Origin: Gremmenia infestans
Taxonomy: Eukaryota > Ascomycota > Leotiomycetes > Helotiales > Hamatocanthoscyphaceae
Length of the DNA stretch: 64,000 bases
Assembly (NCBI GenBank): GCA_032629725.1
Contig: JAFEVB010000022.1
Span: 186,001-250,000 of the forward strand
Direction of reading: 5' to 3'
The notes below the pieces were generated by a model. The model saw only the letters and a program-made list of their open reading frames with translations, was not told where the DNA came from and did no database searches. A program made the translations under genes and the position numbers. This document shows, piece by piece, positions 32,406 to 44,116 of this stretch; the first letter of the stretch is position 1, and every line of letters starts with the position of its first letter.

Positions 32406-33346
32406 GTTTGTTGTTACTTCGTCCTTTGAAATGAAGCGTCTCAATTCGGACGCAATTCTACTTCCCTAGATAATAGCAAATGTTTAACAAAGATGCTTTC
32501 ACCTATCGTTTCAGATTTTGCGTATCAAAAGATGTCAACCTTCGCATCGTCTTTCCTGTTAGTTTGGCTTATCTGCAAAGAGCTTCTACTGGTCGTTTCA
32601 TATTTTGTGGCAAGGTCCCTGACAATAAAGCAATTGGGGGTTTTGTTTCAGTGGTCAATTCAGTTCTTCAATCGTTCGCTCTTGGCGAGCGCCGCTGGTG
32701 CAAGACAACATGAAGTAAGACCGGTAATTCCGAAAGCTAATTGACCCCTGACTTCCTTGCTGCCATTCGCATGAAATATTGCGAAGTATCAGAAAAATAT
32801 AACCGCTAGTGCCGGGTGCAGCTTACTGGTATTTTATTCGACGCTGGGCTAGTCAAGTGACCATCATGTATACCTAGCTTAGAGTCAAGTAACTAGGCAA
32901 GATCTTTGAGACTAGATGTATAAGGTATGTTTTCGATAGTTTTGAGTATTTCTCTCGAGCGGCTATTATCTTTGTAACCCTTGCGAGAGCGAGAGCCTTC
33001 GCCTATTCAATCACTCCATACAATCAACGACTCGATTCACTCCGGTTTTGGTGCGGAAAATCCCAAGAATCTTCTCATATATTCGAAACATGTTTGTGTC
33101 CAGCAGCGTGCTATTTCCTTTGTGTATTGACCGTAGGCCAACGAAATCTGCACACCATCCCCATTCATATCATAATAGTCCATAAAACTCGATATTTCAG
33201 ACAACGCATATCAACTATCCACTGATTTAATCAGGAGCTCTTCAACTCTTCAGGACCTCCTCCGTTCCACCTTTGCTTCCGTACCTTGCAACTGTTTCGT
33301 CTCTTCGAATAGACTACGGAACGGGCGGACGAAAGATACACTCGCC
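32406..33346. other. Divergent promoter region
   Basis: 940 bp between divergently transcribed genes, no supported ORF. Confidence 0.5.
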
Positions 33347-36300
33347 ATGGCCGGCGTCAAAAGAAAGCGCGTACCAACAGAAATGGACGAAGATGATCTG
33401 ATAGGCTCAGATGGCCCTGAGGAGAAGGCCACACAGCTAGATGAGCATGTAAAAGGCCCGGTCATCTGTACTCTTTGCGCAGAAGATCCTTACGTCCCCG
33501 AAGAAAAAAAGACCAATGACTACACGCGGCTTGCTAAACTACGGCAACATCGAGCAAGTAATTATCATTCGGCTTTTAACAATTTCGCGCGGCGCATGCA
33601 TGCTGCGGCAGCTGCCGTGACTGCTGCGGATCCAAGCGATCGCCAACCTTTCAAGTGTCCCTATGGTTGCGGCCAGGAAAACAAGCATCTCCGCCACCTT
33701 ATAGTTCATATCCGCACTGCCCCGAAAGATATGCAGGAACATGAAGAGATGAAGATTGCAGAAGGATGGTATGACGAGGGATGGGAGAAAACACCTACAG
33801 CTTTGCAGATTCCAAAGAGCGAAAACCCCAATTCGAGACGTGGTATACCCCGAAAGAAACGTCAAATTCCGACAGGAGACGAATGGTTGCCTCTGCCCGA
33901 TGTCATCCGTCTTGCGAAGAATGTCAATCCTGAGAAATTACAACCATTGAATCCAGTTCGCCACCAAGTAGCGCCGTATGCCTACGATCTACAGGGTTAT
34001 CTAGCTAAGCAGTGGTGCTATTTCCTTGAGATCGAAGACCAAGACGGCAATCCTCTTTTATCTGACATTGAGAAGGGCAGCGTTATAAAGGGCTATGACA
34101 CTTATGAGGCGTGGAAGGCTGCGGCGCCCCCACGATGTCAACCTCAGAGGAAGAACCGCGAACAATTCCAGAAACATGTTAATGATACATTTCCTGAATA
34201 TCCAATGTTATACAATGAACGTGGAAGAGGTCGCTCACCAAAACCCGAGTCCGAGAGAAGCAGTGTTACAACGGCAAAGACTACCAAGGCTGAAACTGCA
34301 ACGGCGGGGGTACAATCTACTTCACCTATGCCAACTTGTTCAGAGGATAAGGGTAAGTACTATTCCAAGACTCCAATCTTTGATATTAACATTTTATAGG
34401 TTCTTCATCAGACGGCAATGTGAGCCCCCAGCTTCCACCTGATGAGCCTTCGAAGCGATACAAACTGGATCGGGCAGGTGTCACGGAGTGGAAGAGTCTC
34501 GATGAAATTCTTCTGCTTGCGAAGACTGGTATCAGACATCGTTGCTTTGAGGCGCCATATGCATATGGGGTTGAAGGTCAGCTGTATAGACAATGGTGGT
34601 ATTTCGTCGATCGAAAAGACGAGAATGGCAATCGCCTTCTGAGCGACGATGATATCGCGCATGTTACTCAAGGCAAGTTCGCAGACTGGCTGCCTACTAA
34701 GAGGCAGAACGGCCCGAAAAAAGAGATGGCATTGTTCAAAAAAACGATCCTTGATGCAATACCCGGCTACGACTTTAACGACATAACTGTTCCTCGATCA
34801 GGCCCCAATTCGGCTGCTCGGTGTGTTTATTGTGGTCTGAGGAATTTAGACAGTCTAGACCACCACCAGCGAGCGTGCAGTTCAAACCCGTCGAATTTCC
34901 CAACATGCATGGTTTGCGGCTCCAAATACCACCCTCGTAGCATCCACCCTCGCCGCTGCCTAGAGAAGTCAGTTCTGGACCCCGACTTGGACCCCGACTT
35001 GGACCAAGTCATAGCTCAAGGTTCTGATTTTCTCTCCTCAGACGAAGATAGGAAGGAAGCAGAATCAGAGGGCGAGATGGCCATCCCAGAAAGCCGCCAA
35101 AGTTCAGAGTCGAACTCTCCCTTTAGGATGATGTACAGTGACGAAGATTTGGAGAGTCTGTTTGATCATAGCAACATCGCTGTTCCAATCCCGTTGAAAA
35201 GGGCAAAGAGCACGTTACCGCATCTGGAATCAGCCCTCAACGCCCCCCGCCCCGGCATCTCAGAATACATAAAAGATTCATATACTTATGATGAGCTCAA
35301 TTATTGGCCTAAGCATCGCCTTCAGGCTGTTCTTGGAGCCCTAGGGCTTCCTGCCATGGGCACGCAGCGGCTCTTGATCAATCGGCTCTTCTTGCGGGGC
35401 CGTCCTATCACGGACGCCTGTGAAGACGCAGGCAGAGACCGAGCCCAAGCTGGATTGGAGAACACAAAAGACTATCCAGATGATGATGCTGTGGTTGAGA
35501 TTTTTGCGTTACACCTAGCATGCACAGAAGAGTTCCACGAAGCCATGGGAGGGACTGTCCTCGACCCTGAGTCCTTCAAATTGTCGCAAGATTGGCTCTC
35601 CAACGTGCATCTACCAGGTCTTTACAGCCGATACGGATCTTTCAAGAAGTGGCTGAGTCAGGGTTTCCGGAAGGCTCAACTTGAGGCCAAAATCGTTACT
35701 TCAGCCCAGTTTCTCTACCGAGAGCTGCCCACGAATTTGAGAGCCATGGGCATGGTCAACGTAACCAGCGACGCTCCCAGACCCACCTTATCAGATAATG
35801 TTCGAGAAGATCTTTTTAGATATCATGAAATGCGCCGTCGGCTTCTTGATGCAGCTAAGCAGTTCGCCAAACATCGGGACGATATTATGAAGGCGGAAGC
35901 CACCGTTTCCCTGATTAGCCGTTCGCAGGATCAGGAGCGCGTAACTCAGAAGCTCCATTACCTGGCGCTAGCAGAGACTGAGTGCAAAGACAAGCTTTCA
36001 AAGAGTATGCTAGAACCTGCTATTATAAGCAGACTGGACATGCTCCTATCGAGACTGAACGTGGCAGAGCAAGAGCATCCCGTCAATCTTGACGCTCTAC
36101 AACAGCGAGCTCGGGATAGGTTCACTGCTGCTGTTGCTGATATTTCGGCCCGATACTCGTTCAAACCAGATTATCTCGTCCTTGGGTCTAACATAAAATC
36201 GATTACGCGTGTCAAGCGAAATAGATTCGACCTCCAAGAGAACGACTATCAGGCTACTGTAGAATCGAGTCTTTGGTCACATGGGACTCTTGACGACCAC

Positions 36301-37305
36301 GCGGCGCGTCTCACCCGCAGACTTCCATTCCTGTTTGATGGAGTTGACCCTGCGAGATTCACAGTTAATATGCGATACTTTTTAAGCATTCAGGAGAGAC
36401 TTCCCCAACTGAGTAGCAACACTTATTGGAGGAGAACCCGTGGCCGAGTTGGCCGGCGGTCCAAATTCCTCCAGAGCTTAGACCTTTCCCCGGAAGATCT
36501 GTTACATGATAACATCTTCCATGCAAAGCGCCTCTTTGAGACTCTTCTGGCTGAGAATACGAATTTGTTGGCAGAGAAAAGCGTACATGCTCTCAAAGAT
36601 GTTAGACGGACTTGGTTGAGATTACTTGCAATGGTCGCGCTCTGTTATGGGCTACTTGATGAGCCCGCTCATATACTGTCTGCTTCTGAGCGACTCCTCA
36701 GCGACCTACTCGGTTATTTCAGTAAGTACTACCTAGATGTCATTGGTATTTTGGTATAAATGCTGACTTCGGAAGCAATTGATGGTGGTGTGAATGATGA
36801 TACACCACTAATTCGTATTCACGAGCAGCTGGATCTCAGTACGGAAGCCACTTCGACGGAACGTAGTGGACTCAAGCTCATACCTGGAAACAATTCTCGA
36901 AATCGTTCACTTGTCGCAGAGCTAGGCCGCTTCTTTCGTGGCAGCCTTATTTCAGCATACATTCTAACAACGACGAGATTTCGCGTGGGTCCGATTCCTC
37001 GCAATCGATTCCATAGTCTATTGTATTGGACCTGTAGATGTGCATGTCGAAATTGCACATCGCCACTCATACTGCCAGAAACCTGGGGGCACCGCTCACT
37101 ATCAATTGGGATGCGGGACAGCAGGTCGGGAGACCCGCTCAGTAGAAGTGACATATCCCTGGACAGACTTGACATATATGATTGTATGAGTACTATGAAT
37201 TTCTGGAGTCATGCGACTGGACCATGGCTACTCTATTTTGGAAAGATGTACCATCCCCATTGTAAAGCCGAGCTTGGGAGGAGTACAGTTGAGGACTGGC
37301 TCTGA
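33347..37305 (+). CDS. Large multi-zinc-finger protein with a duplicated novel module and SAP-like segment
   Basis: Three exons, 33347-34352, 34400-36721 and 36776-37305 with introns of 47 and 54 bp and in-frame joins; 1285 aa. The N-terminus has two Cys/His fingers (C41, C44, H68, H74; and CPYGCGQENKHLRHLIVHI). Residues about 178-285 and 365-461 are two copies of one module: LPDVIRLAK / LDEILLLAK, then APYAYDLQGYLAKQWCYF / APYAYGVEGQLYRQWWYF, then DGNPLLSD / NGNRLLSD, and F.K.V.D..P.Y / F.K.I.D..P.Y. Residues 477-525 hold two further fingers (CVYCG...H-H-x5-C and CMVCG...H...H). Residues 630-668 (YTYDELNYWPKHRLQAVLGA, LPAMGTQRLLINRLFL) look like a SAP DNA-binding motif. A coiled region follows; a Cys-rich CRCACRNC lies near the end. 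Probably nuclear and nucleic-acid binding; family unknown to me. Confidence 0.78.
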
Positions 37306-37591
37306 GATTCACAATTTCACGGGTATGAATCCCACTGAGCAGTTCTAGAGATCAGGGTCTAGCGGCCATGATGTGCGTTATGGTGTTGCAGGATGTTAGA
37401 TAGTAATATTATCAAGATGAATATTGGGTTCCGGGCATCTTGAAATATCATTAGGTTCTGGTCCCTTCATAGATTCCAACAACGCATCTTATTGCCCCCT
37501 CTCCTAATCCTTCAAAAATTCATTGGAAACTTCCCCCCAGCAGCCTTGCAGCCATCCATATGGTGGATTTGTGCATACCAACGCAATGTGG

Positions 37592-39784
37592 CTACCAGGG
37601 ATGGGTGAGCTTCACGAAACAACTTCCAATGCTGGAGGCAATGGGGTAACCGTAGTTACGATTATCTGAAATGAATGATCGCAATGCCGGGTCTCCCATC
37701 CTCGATTCTCTAGTACTAATGGAGCAAGCGCCTCGTATAAAGTTCACCGCCTTGGGGCCTTTGGTGGATTGCTGAGTTAGAAGGGTGTGCATGGATGCTG
37801 GACTTGGGAGTAATCGCTGACAGTGAATATTTGCGCATGTGGGGTCGAACTGATAGAGCATTGAATACCAGGCCATGGCGTTTTGGTTACGGCTGAATTT
37901 GAATCTGATCTCTATCCCTGTAACGCAAGTAGCGTGGGCAAAAAGAATCAATTCTTGAACCAAACCCGCTCGAATTTGTTGTTCTCGACTGTTTTCGTTT
38001 TTAGGCAAGAGATATGCCCTGGATATCCGTCTGAGAAGGCCATCTAGCACGAGAACCCACGGAACTGGGTCGCTTGTACCGCCGCGAGTCGCTGCTAGAA
38101 TCATAACCAACTGTAACTCGAATTGTTCGTATTCCTTTTGACTGATGGGGGTTCGCTGCTGAATCATCTGAAATATCCTGCGGCAATGCCACCAATTATC
38201 TTCCCAAAGAGCGTGGTTGCCCTGTTGAAATGCGATATCAAAACTTGGCCGCTCATGCATGCTATCCGGCCGAGCACGGAGGTTACATAAGTTGGCACAA
38301 ATACTGTCGAAAGCAGCCTCCTCGGCCGGCGACCTAGAGGACGTGATTTGCTGCAGGTAATCGAGTACTTTGTCCTTGACAATATCACGACGTACAGTGC
38401 GGAGAACATTCTGTTGGCCCCTATTCTCGGAAAGATCACGACCGGCTTCAGAAGATGGCCCAACATCCGAGGAAGACAATCCGGCATCAGACCAAGTCGT
38501 AGTTCCCACAGTTCCCACAGGAACCTCCTGGGAAGGGTGCCACGCCTGTGCATTACAACGTGACGGTGAGAATGCCGCAAGAGCCCCGGTAGTTGGCCAT
38601 TCCCAGTCATGGTAAGTCTCGGGAAGCGGTATCAATCTAGCTACCTGCTTTTCGACATAGTGATAGATCGATGCATCCTCGAAAACTACCGGTGCTGCTA
38701 TGTTTTCGGCACCTGGAAGCGCTCCCCGAAAGTGATTGTGGTGGTAGTCTCCCTTTTCAACCTTGGATATGTCTAGCGGTACCAATTCGGGCAAAGCATG
38801 AAGCACCATCACGTCTTTCCGCCAGCCTTGGAGATAATCAATCGCCTTAGATGTAACCTCTTCTAAAGTGTCTTGTGCTGGATGACCATGTATGGTTTCC
38901 TCAAGAAAATCGGCCAGATTTGCACAATGAGGCAGGTTTGGCATTGCGTTAAGCATTCCGCCAAGGCCTTCAAGAGCTTGACGTGTTTCAACGTCTGACT
39001 GCCGCAAGCTTAGGTCCCCTCGGACAATTTTGAGCAACTCTATGGTATCTCTTGTTGGACTTGTGACCGCAGCGCTGCTCTTGTAAGAAGGTTCAATACC
39101 GGAGGTTCTTAGCTGCCTCGTGATCTCATCAATGAGTTTGTTGAAGTCCTTTTCGATAACAGACAGGATTTTTGGAGTCAGATGGTCAACCGTAGTCATG
39201 ATCTTTTCGAGAGAATCCAAATCCGGAATAGTGTAGCTTCCAGGCAGTTGTATCCCTAGCACCCATAGAGGACTAAAGAGAAGCCCATCGGGTCCACGAG
39301 CACCACCTAGCTTTTTCTCAACCAGCATCCTCTGAATCCGTGGATCGTGGCATGCCGCCTTGGCTAATATATTAGGCCATGAATTGTGTATACTTGAGAT
39401 GCTTTTGCTGCCTGATTGTTGCGCGATGAACTTGATTTCTGCCTTGATATACTCCAGGTCCTTAGGAGGGTGTAGATTAACAGGCATGAAACCCGTAGAA
39501 CCACCAGGACCCCTTTGTTTGGATTGCCAGACGAAATAATTAGCACTGTGTTCCTGATCCTCAGCTGCGCCGGTATCCATGCTATCAAAGTCTGCTGGTA
39601 GGGGATCATCGTTCGTGATATCCATTGCTCCGCCAATAGGGTCGAGTGGCGATTCGATACCATTCTCAGCAGCGCTAGGAGGGATTATCTTCTCGGGGAA
39701 TTCGTCCCAGCCGGGTTGTAGAACAGACATTCGGCTGACGAGGTCCACACGGCTAGCTCTGATACTGATTTCCTTTCTATTCAT
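37592..39784 (-). CDS. Large hypothetical protein, 730 aa
   Basis: One exon with ATG at 39784; a second in-frame ATG at 39730 (MSVLQPGWDEF) may be the true start, giving 712 aa. No signal peptide or membrane segment. The protein looks globular at residues 100-350 (PKILSVIEKDFNKLIDEITR, RGDLSLRQSDVETRQALEG) and 480-700 (DIVKDKVLDYLQQITSS, WVLVLDGLLRRISRAYLLP), with a Ser/Gly-rich linker in between (SDAGLSSSDVGPSSEAGRD). I recognise no domain. It converges with the duplicated-module gene with only 286 bp between stop codons. Confidence 0.7.
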   Translation of the reverse strand: MNRKEISIRASRVDLVSRMSVLQPGWDEFPEKIIPPSAAENGIESPLDPIGGAMDITNDDPLPADFDSMDTGAAEDQEHSANYFVWQSKQRGPGGSTGFMPVNLHPPKDLEYIKAEIKFIAQQSGSKSISSIHNSWPNILAKAACHDPRIQRMLVEKKLGGARGPDGLLFSPLWVLGIQLPGSYTIPDLDSLEKIMTTVDHLTPKILSVIEKDFNKLIDEITRQLRTSGIEPSYKSSAAVTSPTRDTIELLKIVRGDLSLRQSDVETRQALEGLGGMLNAMPNLPHCANLADFLEETIHGHPAQDTLEEVTSKAIDYLQGWRKDVMVLHALPELVPLDISKVEKGDYHHNHFRGALPGAENIAAPVVFEDASIYHYVEKQVARLIPLPETYHDWEWPTTGALAAFSPSRCNAQAWHPSQEVPVGTVGTTTWSDAGLSSSDVGPSSEAGRDLSENRGQQNVLRTVRRDIVKDKVLDYLQQITSSRSPAEEAAFDSICANLCNLRARPDSMHERPSFDIAFQQGNHALWEDNWWHCRRIFQMIQQRTPISQKEYEQFELQLVMILAATRGGTSDPVPWVLVLDGLLRRISRAYLLPKNENSREQQIRAGLVQELILFAHATCVTGIEIRFKFSRNQNAMAWYSMLYQFDPTCANIHCQRLLPSPASMHTLLTQQSTKGPKAVNFIRGACSISTRESRMGDPALRSFISDNRNYGYPIASSIGSCFVKLTHPW

Positions 39785-39996
39785 TTGATGTTAGCTATTA
39801 CGCACGCTAAGAAAGGGGTTATTAGATGTTTTACTTCTTCCAAATTTCAGTCCTACAGTATTGATATTGCTGGGCGTTTGTATAAGATAGAGTATTAGTG
39901 GGGCGGGACAAGAACGGCTTTTCCTCGGGTTACTAAAGCAGAAATTTATATATGTATATTGATCTTTAAGCGAAAATTTTGTCAAATCGCTATTGC

Positions 39997-40011
39997 GGCC
40001 TGGTGGCCTAG
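39997..40011 (+). repeat. 15-bp motif, inverted partner at 54416-54430
   Basis: GGCCTGGTGGCCTAG occurs here and, exactly, as its reverse complement at 54416-54430. The flanks beyond the 15 bp differ. Confidence 0.5.
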
Positions 40012-40054
40012 TTAGTTTCCCACCACCCGATGCTAATCTGCTCTACTAATAATT

Positions 40055-40121
40055 ATTTAGATGGTTAAGGCTTTACTTTCCGGTATTCCAGAAGATGGTA
40101 AGGATTGCGAGTTGTAAGTTA
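40055..40121 (+). pseudogene. tRNA-Arg-like relic
   Basis: ATGGTTAAGGCTTTACTTTC followed by CGGTATTCC matches the D-arm/anticodon part of the tRNA relic at 24359 (ATGGTAAGGCGTCACTTTCC), and GGTAAGGATTGCGAGTTGT matches its 3' half with C-to-T/G-to-A type changes in the B box. Degenerate and surely non-functional. Confidence 0.45.
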
Positions 40122-41467
40122 CTATATTTATTTAATCTATATATATTTATTAACTTGTCTAGCGAGTCTCGTCTAGGTCGATCTAATTATAATTTTTTTT
40201 ACGAATTTTTTTATAAAATGCAAATCCTCTTACTAGTATCTCCTTAACCGTTCTAGTGCTTATATATAGACTAATAGGATATGCATAAGTCTAAAGATAG
40301 CAGAATATCAATTTTCCTTTTATGGCTTAAAATAATATAACTTTATTTCTACGCTTACTTATTATTTAAGCTAGACTTATTAGATTTAAGATTATATATT
40401 ATATAAGGTTAAGTTTAGGACTATTAATTAGTCGTTTTAGGTTATTGTAATTCTTCTTATTATAATTATAATTAATTATTTAAATATCAAGTTTAAAAAC
40501 TTTTAATGTTCTTCGCTTAGTAATTCATGCGGGCGCTAGCGGGAAAGCTGAACTTTTAGCGAAAGTGCTGAGTATAGGCTATCATAGCATCTCCCCGACC
40601 GTTACTTAGCACTTGCGCTTAGAGGCGGCGGAAGATCACCTGAAAGTCCAAAAGTAGACGTCTTGTTAGAACATAACGATAAGAGTATACGACGATGAAG
40701 CTAGCATAAATAGGTCAAGGCATATAATATATATTATATATATTTAGTAAGTATATCCGGATACCCGAAAATTGGTTTATGGTCAGTTATGCTTATGTAA
40801 GCAGCTAGTTCCAACACGTCTCGACGGATGGGCCACCATACTCACCACCTGTAGTCCAAGTACCTGCTTTTGACTCCAATGCCGACACCAGCGCCGACCT
40901 ACCACGAATTGTAGCTTTACCAGCAACATCGGCATCGGGCATTAGCATCGGCATAGTTCTGATGAATCCACCCTCACTTCCCCAATCCACCAGTATCGGC
41001 ATTCGATGCTGCGAACTCTCTCGCTCGATTCGGCTCTAAGAGCCAGCTACTAGTGGTAGCATTACCAGGACAAGGGCCAAGACAAGAGCAAGCACCTACA
41101 GAAGAGCGCAAAGTGCGGCTTCGCAAGCGCCTCCATGATTCTATAGGACGGGCTCTACTAGAATATGATATCTTACGACCGGTACTCTCAACGCAGCTCT
41201 CACGACCACCAGAACTACTCCCATTCCACCCACAATCACTGATCGAAAGACAGTGTTTCTATTTATGACCGCCTTTTATTGGGGAACGGGTCTCCCCCAG
41301 CCGGAGATGCTCAACTGGTGTGCTTAATACTGGTACGGTGGGTTTTCGCTTTCAACCTGCGTTACAGCTAATGCTGGTCTACTTTCCCGGATCAAAAGGT
41401 TTTCTCAGTATGAGAAAGTGTATTCCTACAGAAACAGCTACAAGCTGCAAGTTGCAAGCTACATGCA

Positions 41468-44116
41468 ATGCACTGCGATCATTCTACAATGGATCTAGAT
41501 CAAGATCCCCTCGGCTTCGTTACCGTGAGATACGGTTGGGCGCCGGCTAAACCTGTCATTGCCGAACCCCAAAAACGGCGCTTCTGGGACCCGGCGCCGC
41601 GTCAGCCTCAACACCACGACACTGGACTAATTGTGCCATTCCGTTCAAGTCCAGCCCATCTTTATCGAGAACGCTCTCGCTCGGTACCCGTATCCAGCGC
41701 ACGACTGAAGTCTTATTCAAGACGGCAAGACGAAGAACCAAAGCCCTTCTCAGTATTTACGCTAGTGAACCGTCGATGCGAGGATCTTGCCCGTCGAAAT
41801 AAGGAATTGACAGCCAAAGTTGGACACCTGATCGCTGGCAGATGTTCGCCCTCGGGTACCGTCAGTGAGGAAACGACGCCGGAACAAAGGCAAGAAGTTA
41901 ACGATATTCTCTCTCGGGTCCTTAAGACGGATACCGAGTCACCGGACCACGTCTTTCTGCGCGAAGGCCTGAGTGGACGGAATGCGAATGTATTCAAACG
42001 CGGGGTCTGGAGTATATTGCTCGGCTCCGAGACTTCGAAACTGGAATGGGAAGACGAAATTACAGATGCGTGGCGGATACTATTGAAGCCAGATGAGGAG
42101 ACCTTGTCGACGGACGTTTGCAACAACCTTGGTGAATCCGACAGATACAACCGAGACGCCGAGGAGCCGGTGGACTTATTGCGGGGTATTTCTCTAGCAA
42201 AAATCCACCTAGAATTGCCAGAAAGACAAAAGAGTCGGCCCGGCTCGAAAAACAAGGCGCCTTCAGTTCCCGATGAAGACCAATACTCGGCCAATACTGA
42301 ACCTATCTCCACTGTCATAGGCTCTTCTTCTTCTTCAGAAGTCAAGAAAGAGGACGCTCCATCTAGGAGAACTCCGAGCCTTACACTATATCCAGAGTTG
42401 TCCTTGCCTACATATTCAGAAGCAGTAGAAGGAGAAGAAGTTCATACGTCAAGCCCAAACCTCGCACGTGTTATCCAGCGACGCCCTTCGAATGAGGTTG
42501 CCCACAAGAGCACGTGTCTATCAATATCGATAGAAGAATCCTCAATCTCAGAGTCCAACCAAACTCCATTTCGTAAAGCTTTGGACATAGCGCATTTCAA
42601 TCGAAAACGCTCCCACTCGGCGCCGGTGCCTAATGACACACAGCTAAAAATGGGAGGAAGATATCGCCACGAGGACCAAGAACCAAACGCCTTCTCAACA
42701 TTGATGCAATTAGACCAACGAGAAGACGCATTCGCCGGACGAAATGAGGCTGGAAGTGAGGAACTGCCGCAGGGTAACGAACACTTGTTTGCGAATGTAC
42801 TAGCGCCAGTAGCACAAAGGCAACAGGCTGGACCAAATCTCTCTCAGATTCTCACGACAGATTCCCACCCCGAATCATGGTGGCTGAGGTTTATCCAAAA
42901 GACTCTGCAAGACAACCTGAGTGGACCAAATGCTTATGAAGTGCGGCGCGATATTTGGCATGAATTGCTTCTTGAACGTAGTAACTTACCCGTTTGGGAA
43001 GACGAAATTACGGATGCTTGGCGGATGCGATTAGGACTCGCAAATACAAGGCTGTCAATATCAGCAACGGACCCCTCAAGTGCGAAGCCTAGCCCAGCCA
43101 GTTTATCCACAGGCTCCGACGAACACCATTCGAGTCTCTCATTCTTAAACTCGACTGATCGTGGCTGGGATTATGCCTGCGAATGGGTCTTCTCACCCAC
43201 CAACTACTCTACTGCAGAACCCGGCCACGAAATCCACAGGCCCAAGGAGGAATCCGAAGAAGAGGTTTTGCCTACAAAATCCCCGAGTTCTACATGTTAT
43301 CCAAAGCTTCCATCAAGATGTAATAGTCCATTAGCACCGTCTCTGCTGCCGTCATTTCAAACCAGTAGAACTTGGAAGTCTCCCTATTCTGAAGGATTAG
43401 TAGAAGATGAGCTCGAGATGGTAAAACCACTGAAACTTGTTACTAGCCAACGGACTCATCTGAATACCGCTGTTACTGACAACCGACGCTACTCGATGCC
43501 CTCAATCTCAAGGCGCAACCAAGCTCCGCTTGGCGAACCACCTGCCGCTTTGCTGAGTGCGGAACCCTCTACGATCTCACATAAGCTCGGCCACTCAAGT
43601 CTTATTGCTCTTAAACGATTAGAAATGAAAGGAGCCTATGATTGTGTCTTAAATGGGCAGGACAATAATCTGGAGGATGGTAGTGCAGAGTCGTCAAGAA
43701 CACCAAACTCTCCCAAGTCTTCATTGTACGCATCAATATCAAAAGTTACAGAATTCCCGCAGGAATCCACTTCTACCCGTCACACCCGACAGACCAAACC
43801 GCCTCAATCCCGTAACCCAATCTCTCCACCCCGCTCGAAATACGGCCCGAACTTTGCGTCTTTCAATCAACGATCTCCTAACTCTATATTGAGCAGACCT
43901 CCGTCTGCAGCGCCTTCTCCTGGGTCTAAATGGTCAGAACATGCATGGAGCGTACTCAAGGATCAGCCCTCATCGAATACATATATTCAACCCCAAAGTA
44001 CACCTCCAATCCGGATTTCAAAATGGTCAGATCGCGCACAGAGTGTACTCCCAAATCACAGATTTCCAAGGGCGCCTCCTCAGCCTCCGTCTCATCTATC
44101 TCATCCCCCGAGGTAA
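41468..44116 (+). CDS. Disordered protein made of duplicated ~316-aa units
   Basis: One exon from ATG at 41468 (or 41489, MDLDQDPLG), 882 aa, Ser/Pro/Glu-rich. Copy 1 and copy 2 are aligned by RSRSVPV / RKRSHSAPV, EPKPFSVFTLVNRR / EPNAFSTLMQLDQR, LSGRNANVFKRGVWSILL / LSGPNAYEVRRDIWHELL and, best, WEDEITDAWR at residues 194 and 510, 948 bp apart with nearly identical DNA. Later segments (YPELSLPTYSEAVEGEE / YPKL...SPYSEGLVEDE) repeat too, and RRYSMPSISRRNQ may begin a third partial unit. The C-terminus holds another small repeat (KWSEHAWSVLKDQ / KWSDRAQSVLPNH). No known domain. Likely fast-evolving scaffold or effector-like protein without a signal peptide. Confidence 0.7.
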   Translation: MHCDHSTMDLDQDPLGFVTVRYGWAPAKPVIAEPQKRRFWDPAPRQPQHHDTGLIVPFRSSPAHLYRERSRSVPVSSARLKSYSRRQDEEPKPFSVFTLVNRRCEDLARRNKELTAKVGHLIAGRCSPSGTVSEETTPEQRQEVNDILSRVLKTDTESPDHVFLREGLSGRNANVFKRGVWSILLGSETSKLEWEDEITDAWRILLKPDEETLSTDVCNNLGESDRYNRDAEEPVDLLRGISLAKIHLELPERQKSRPGSKNKAPSVPDEDQYSANTEPISTVIGSSSSSEVKKEDAPSRRTPSLTLYPELSLPTYSEAVEGEEVHTSSPNLARVIQRRPSNEVAHKSTCLSISIEESSISESNQTPFRKALDIAHFNRKRSHSAPVPNDTQLKMGGRYRHEDQEPNAFSTLMQLDQREDAFAGRNEAGSEELPQGNEHLFANVLAPVAQRQQAGPNLSQILTTDSHPESWWLRFIQKTLQDNLSGPNAYEVRRDIWHELLLERSNLPVWEDEITDAWRMRLGLANTRLSISATDPSSAKPSPASLSTGSDEHHSSLSFLNSTDRGWDYACEWVFSPTNYSTAEPGHEIHRPKEESEEEVLPTKSPSSTCYPKLPSRCNSPLAPSLLPSFQTSRTWKSPYSEGLVEDELEMVKPLKLVTSQRTHLNTAVTDNRRYSMPSISRRNQAPLGEPPAALLSAEPSTISHKLGHSSLIALKRLEMKGAYDCVLNGQDNNLEDGSAESSRTPNSPKSSLYASISKVTEFPQESTSTRHTRQTKPPQSRNPISPPRSKYGPNFASFNQRSPNSILSRPPSAAPSPGSKWSEHAWSVLKDQPSSNTYIQPQSTPPIRISKWSDRAQSVLPNHRFPRAPPQPPSHLSHPPR

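Larger units (their letters stand above)
39785..41467. other. AT-rich repeat island (1.7 kb)
   Basis: From about 40030 to 40500 the sequence is strongly AT-rich with TTATATATAA-type runs and no ORF, like RIP-degraded repeat DNA. A tRNA-like relic is given separately. 40800-41460 has normal composition but no supported gene. Confidence 0.55.
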
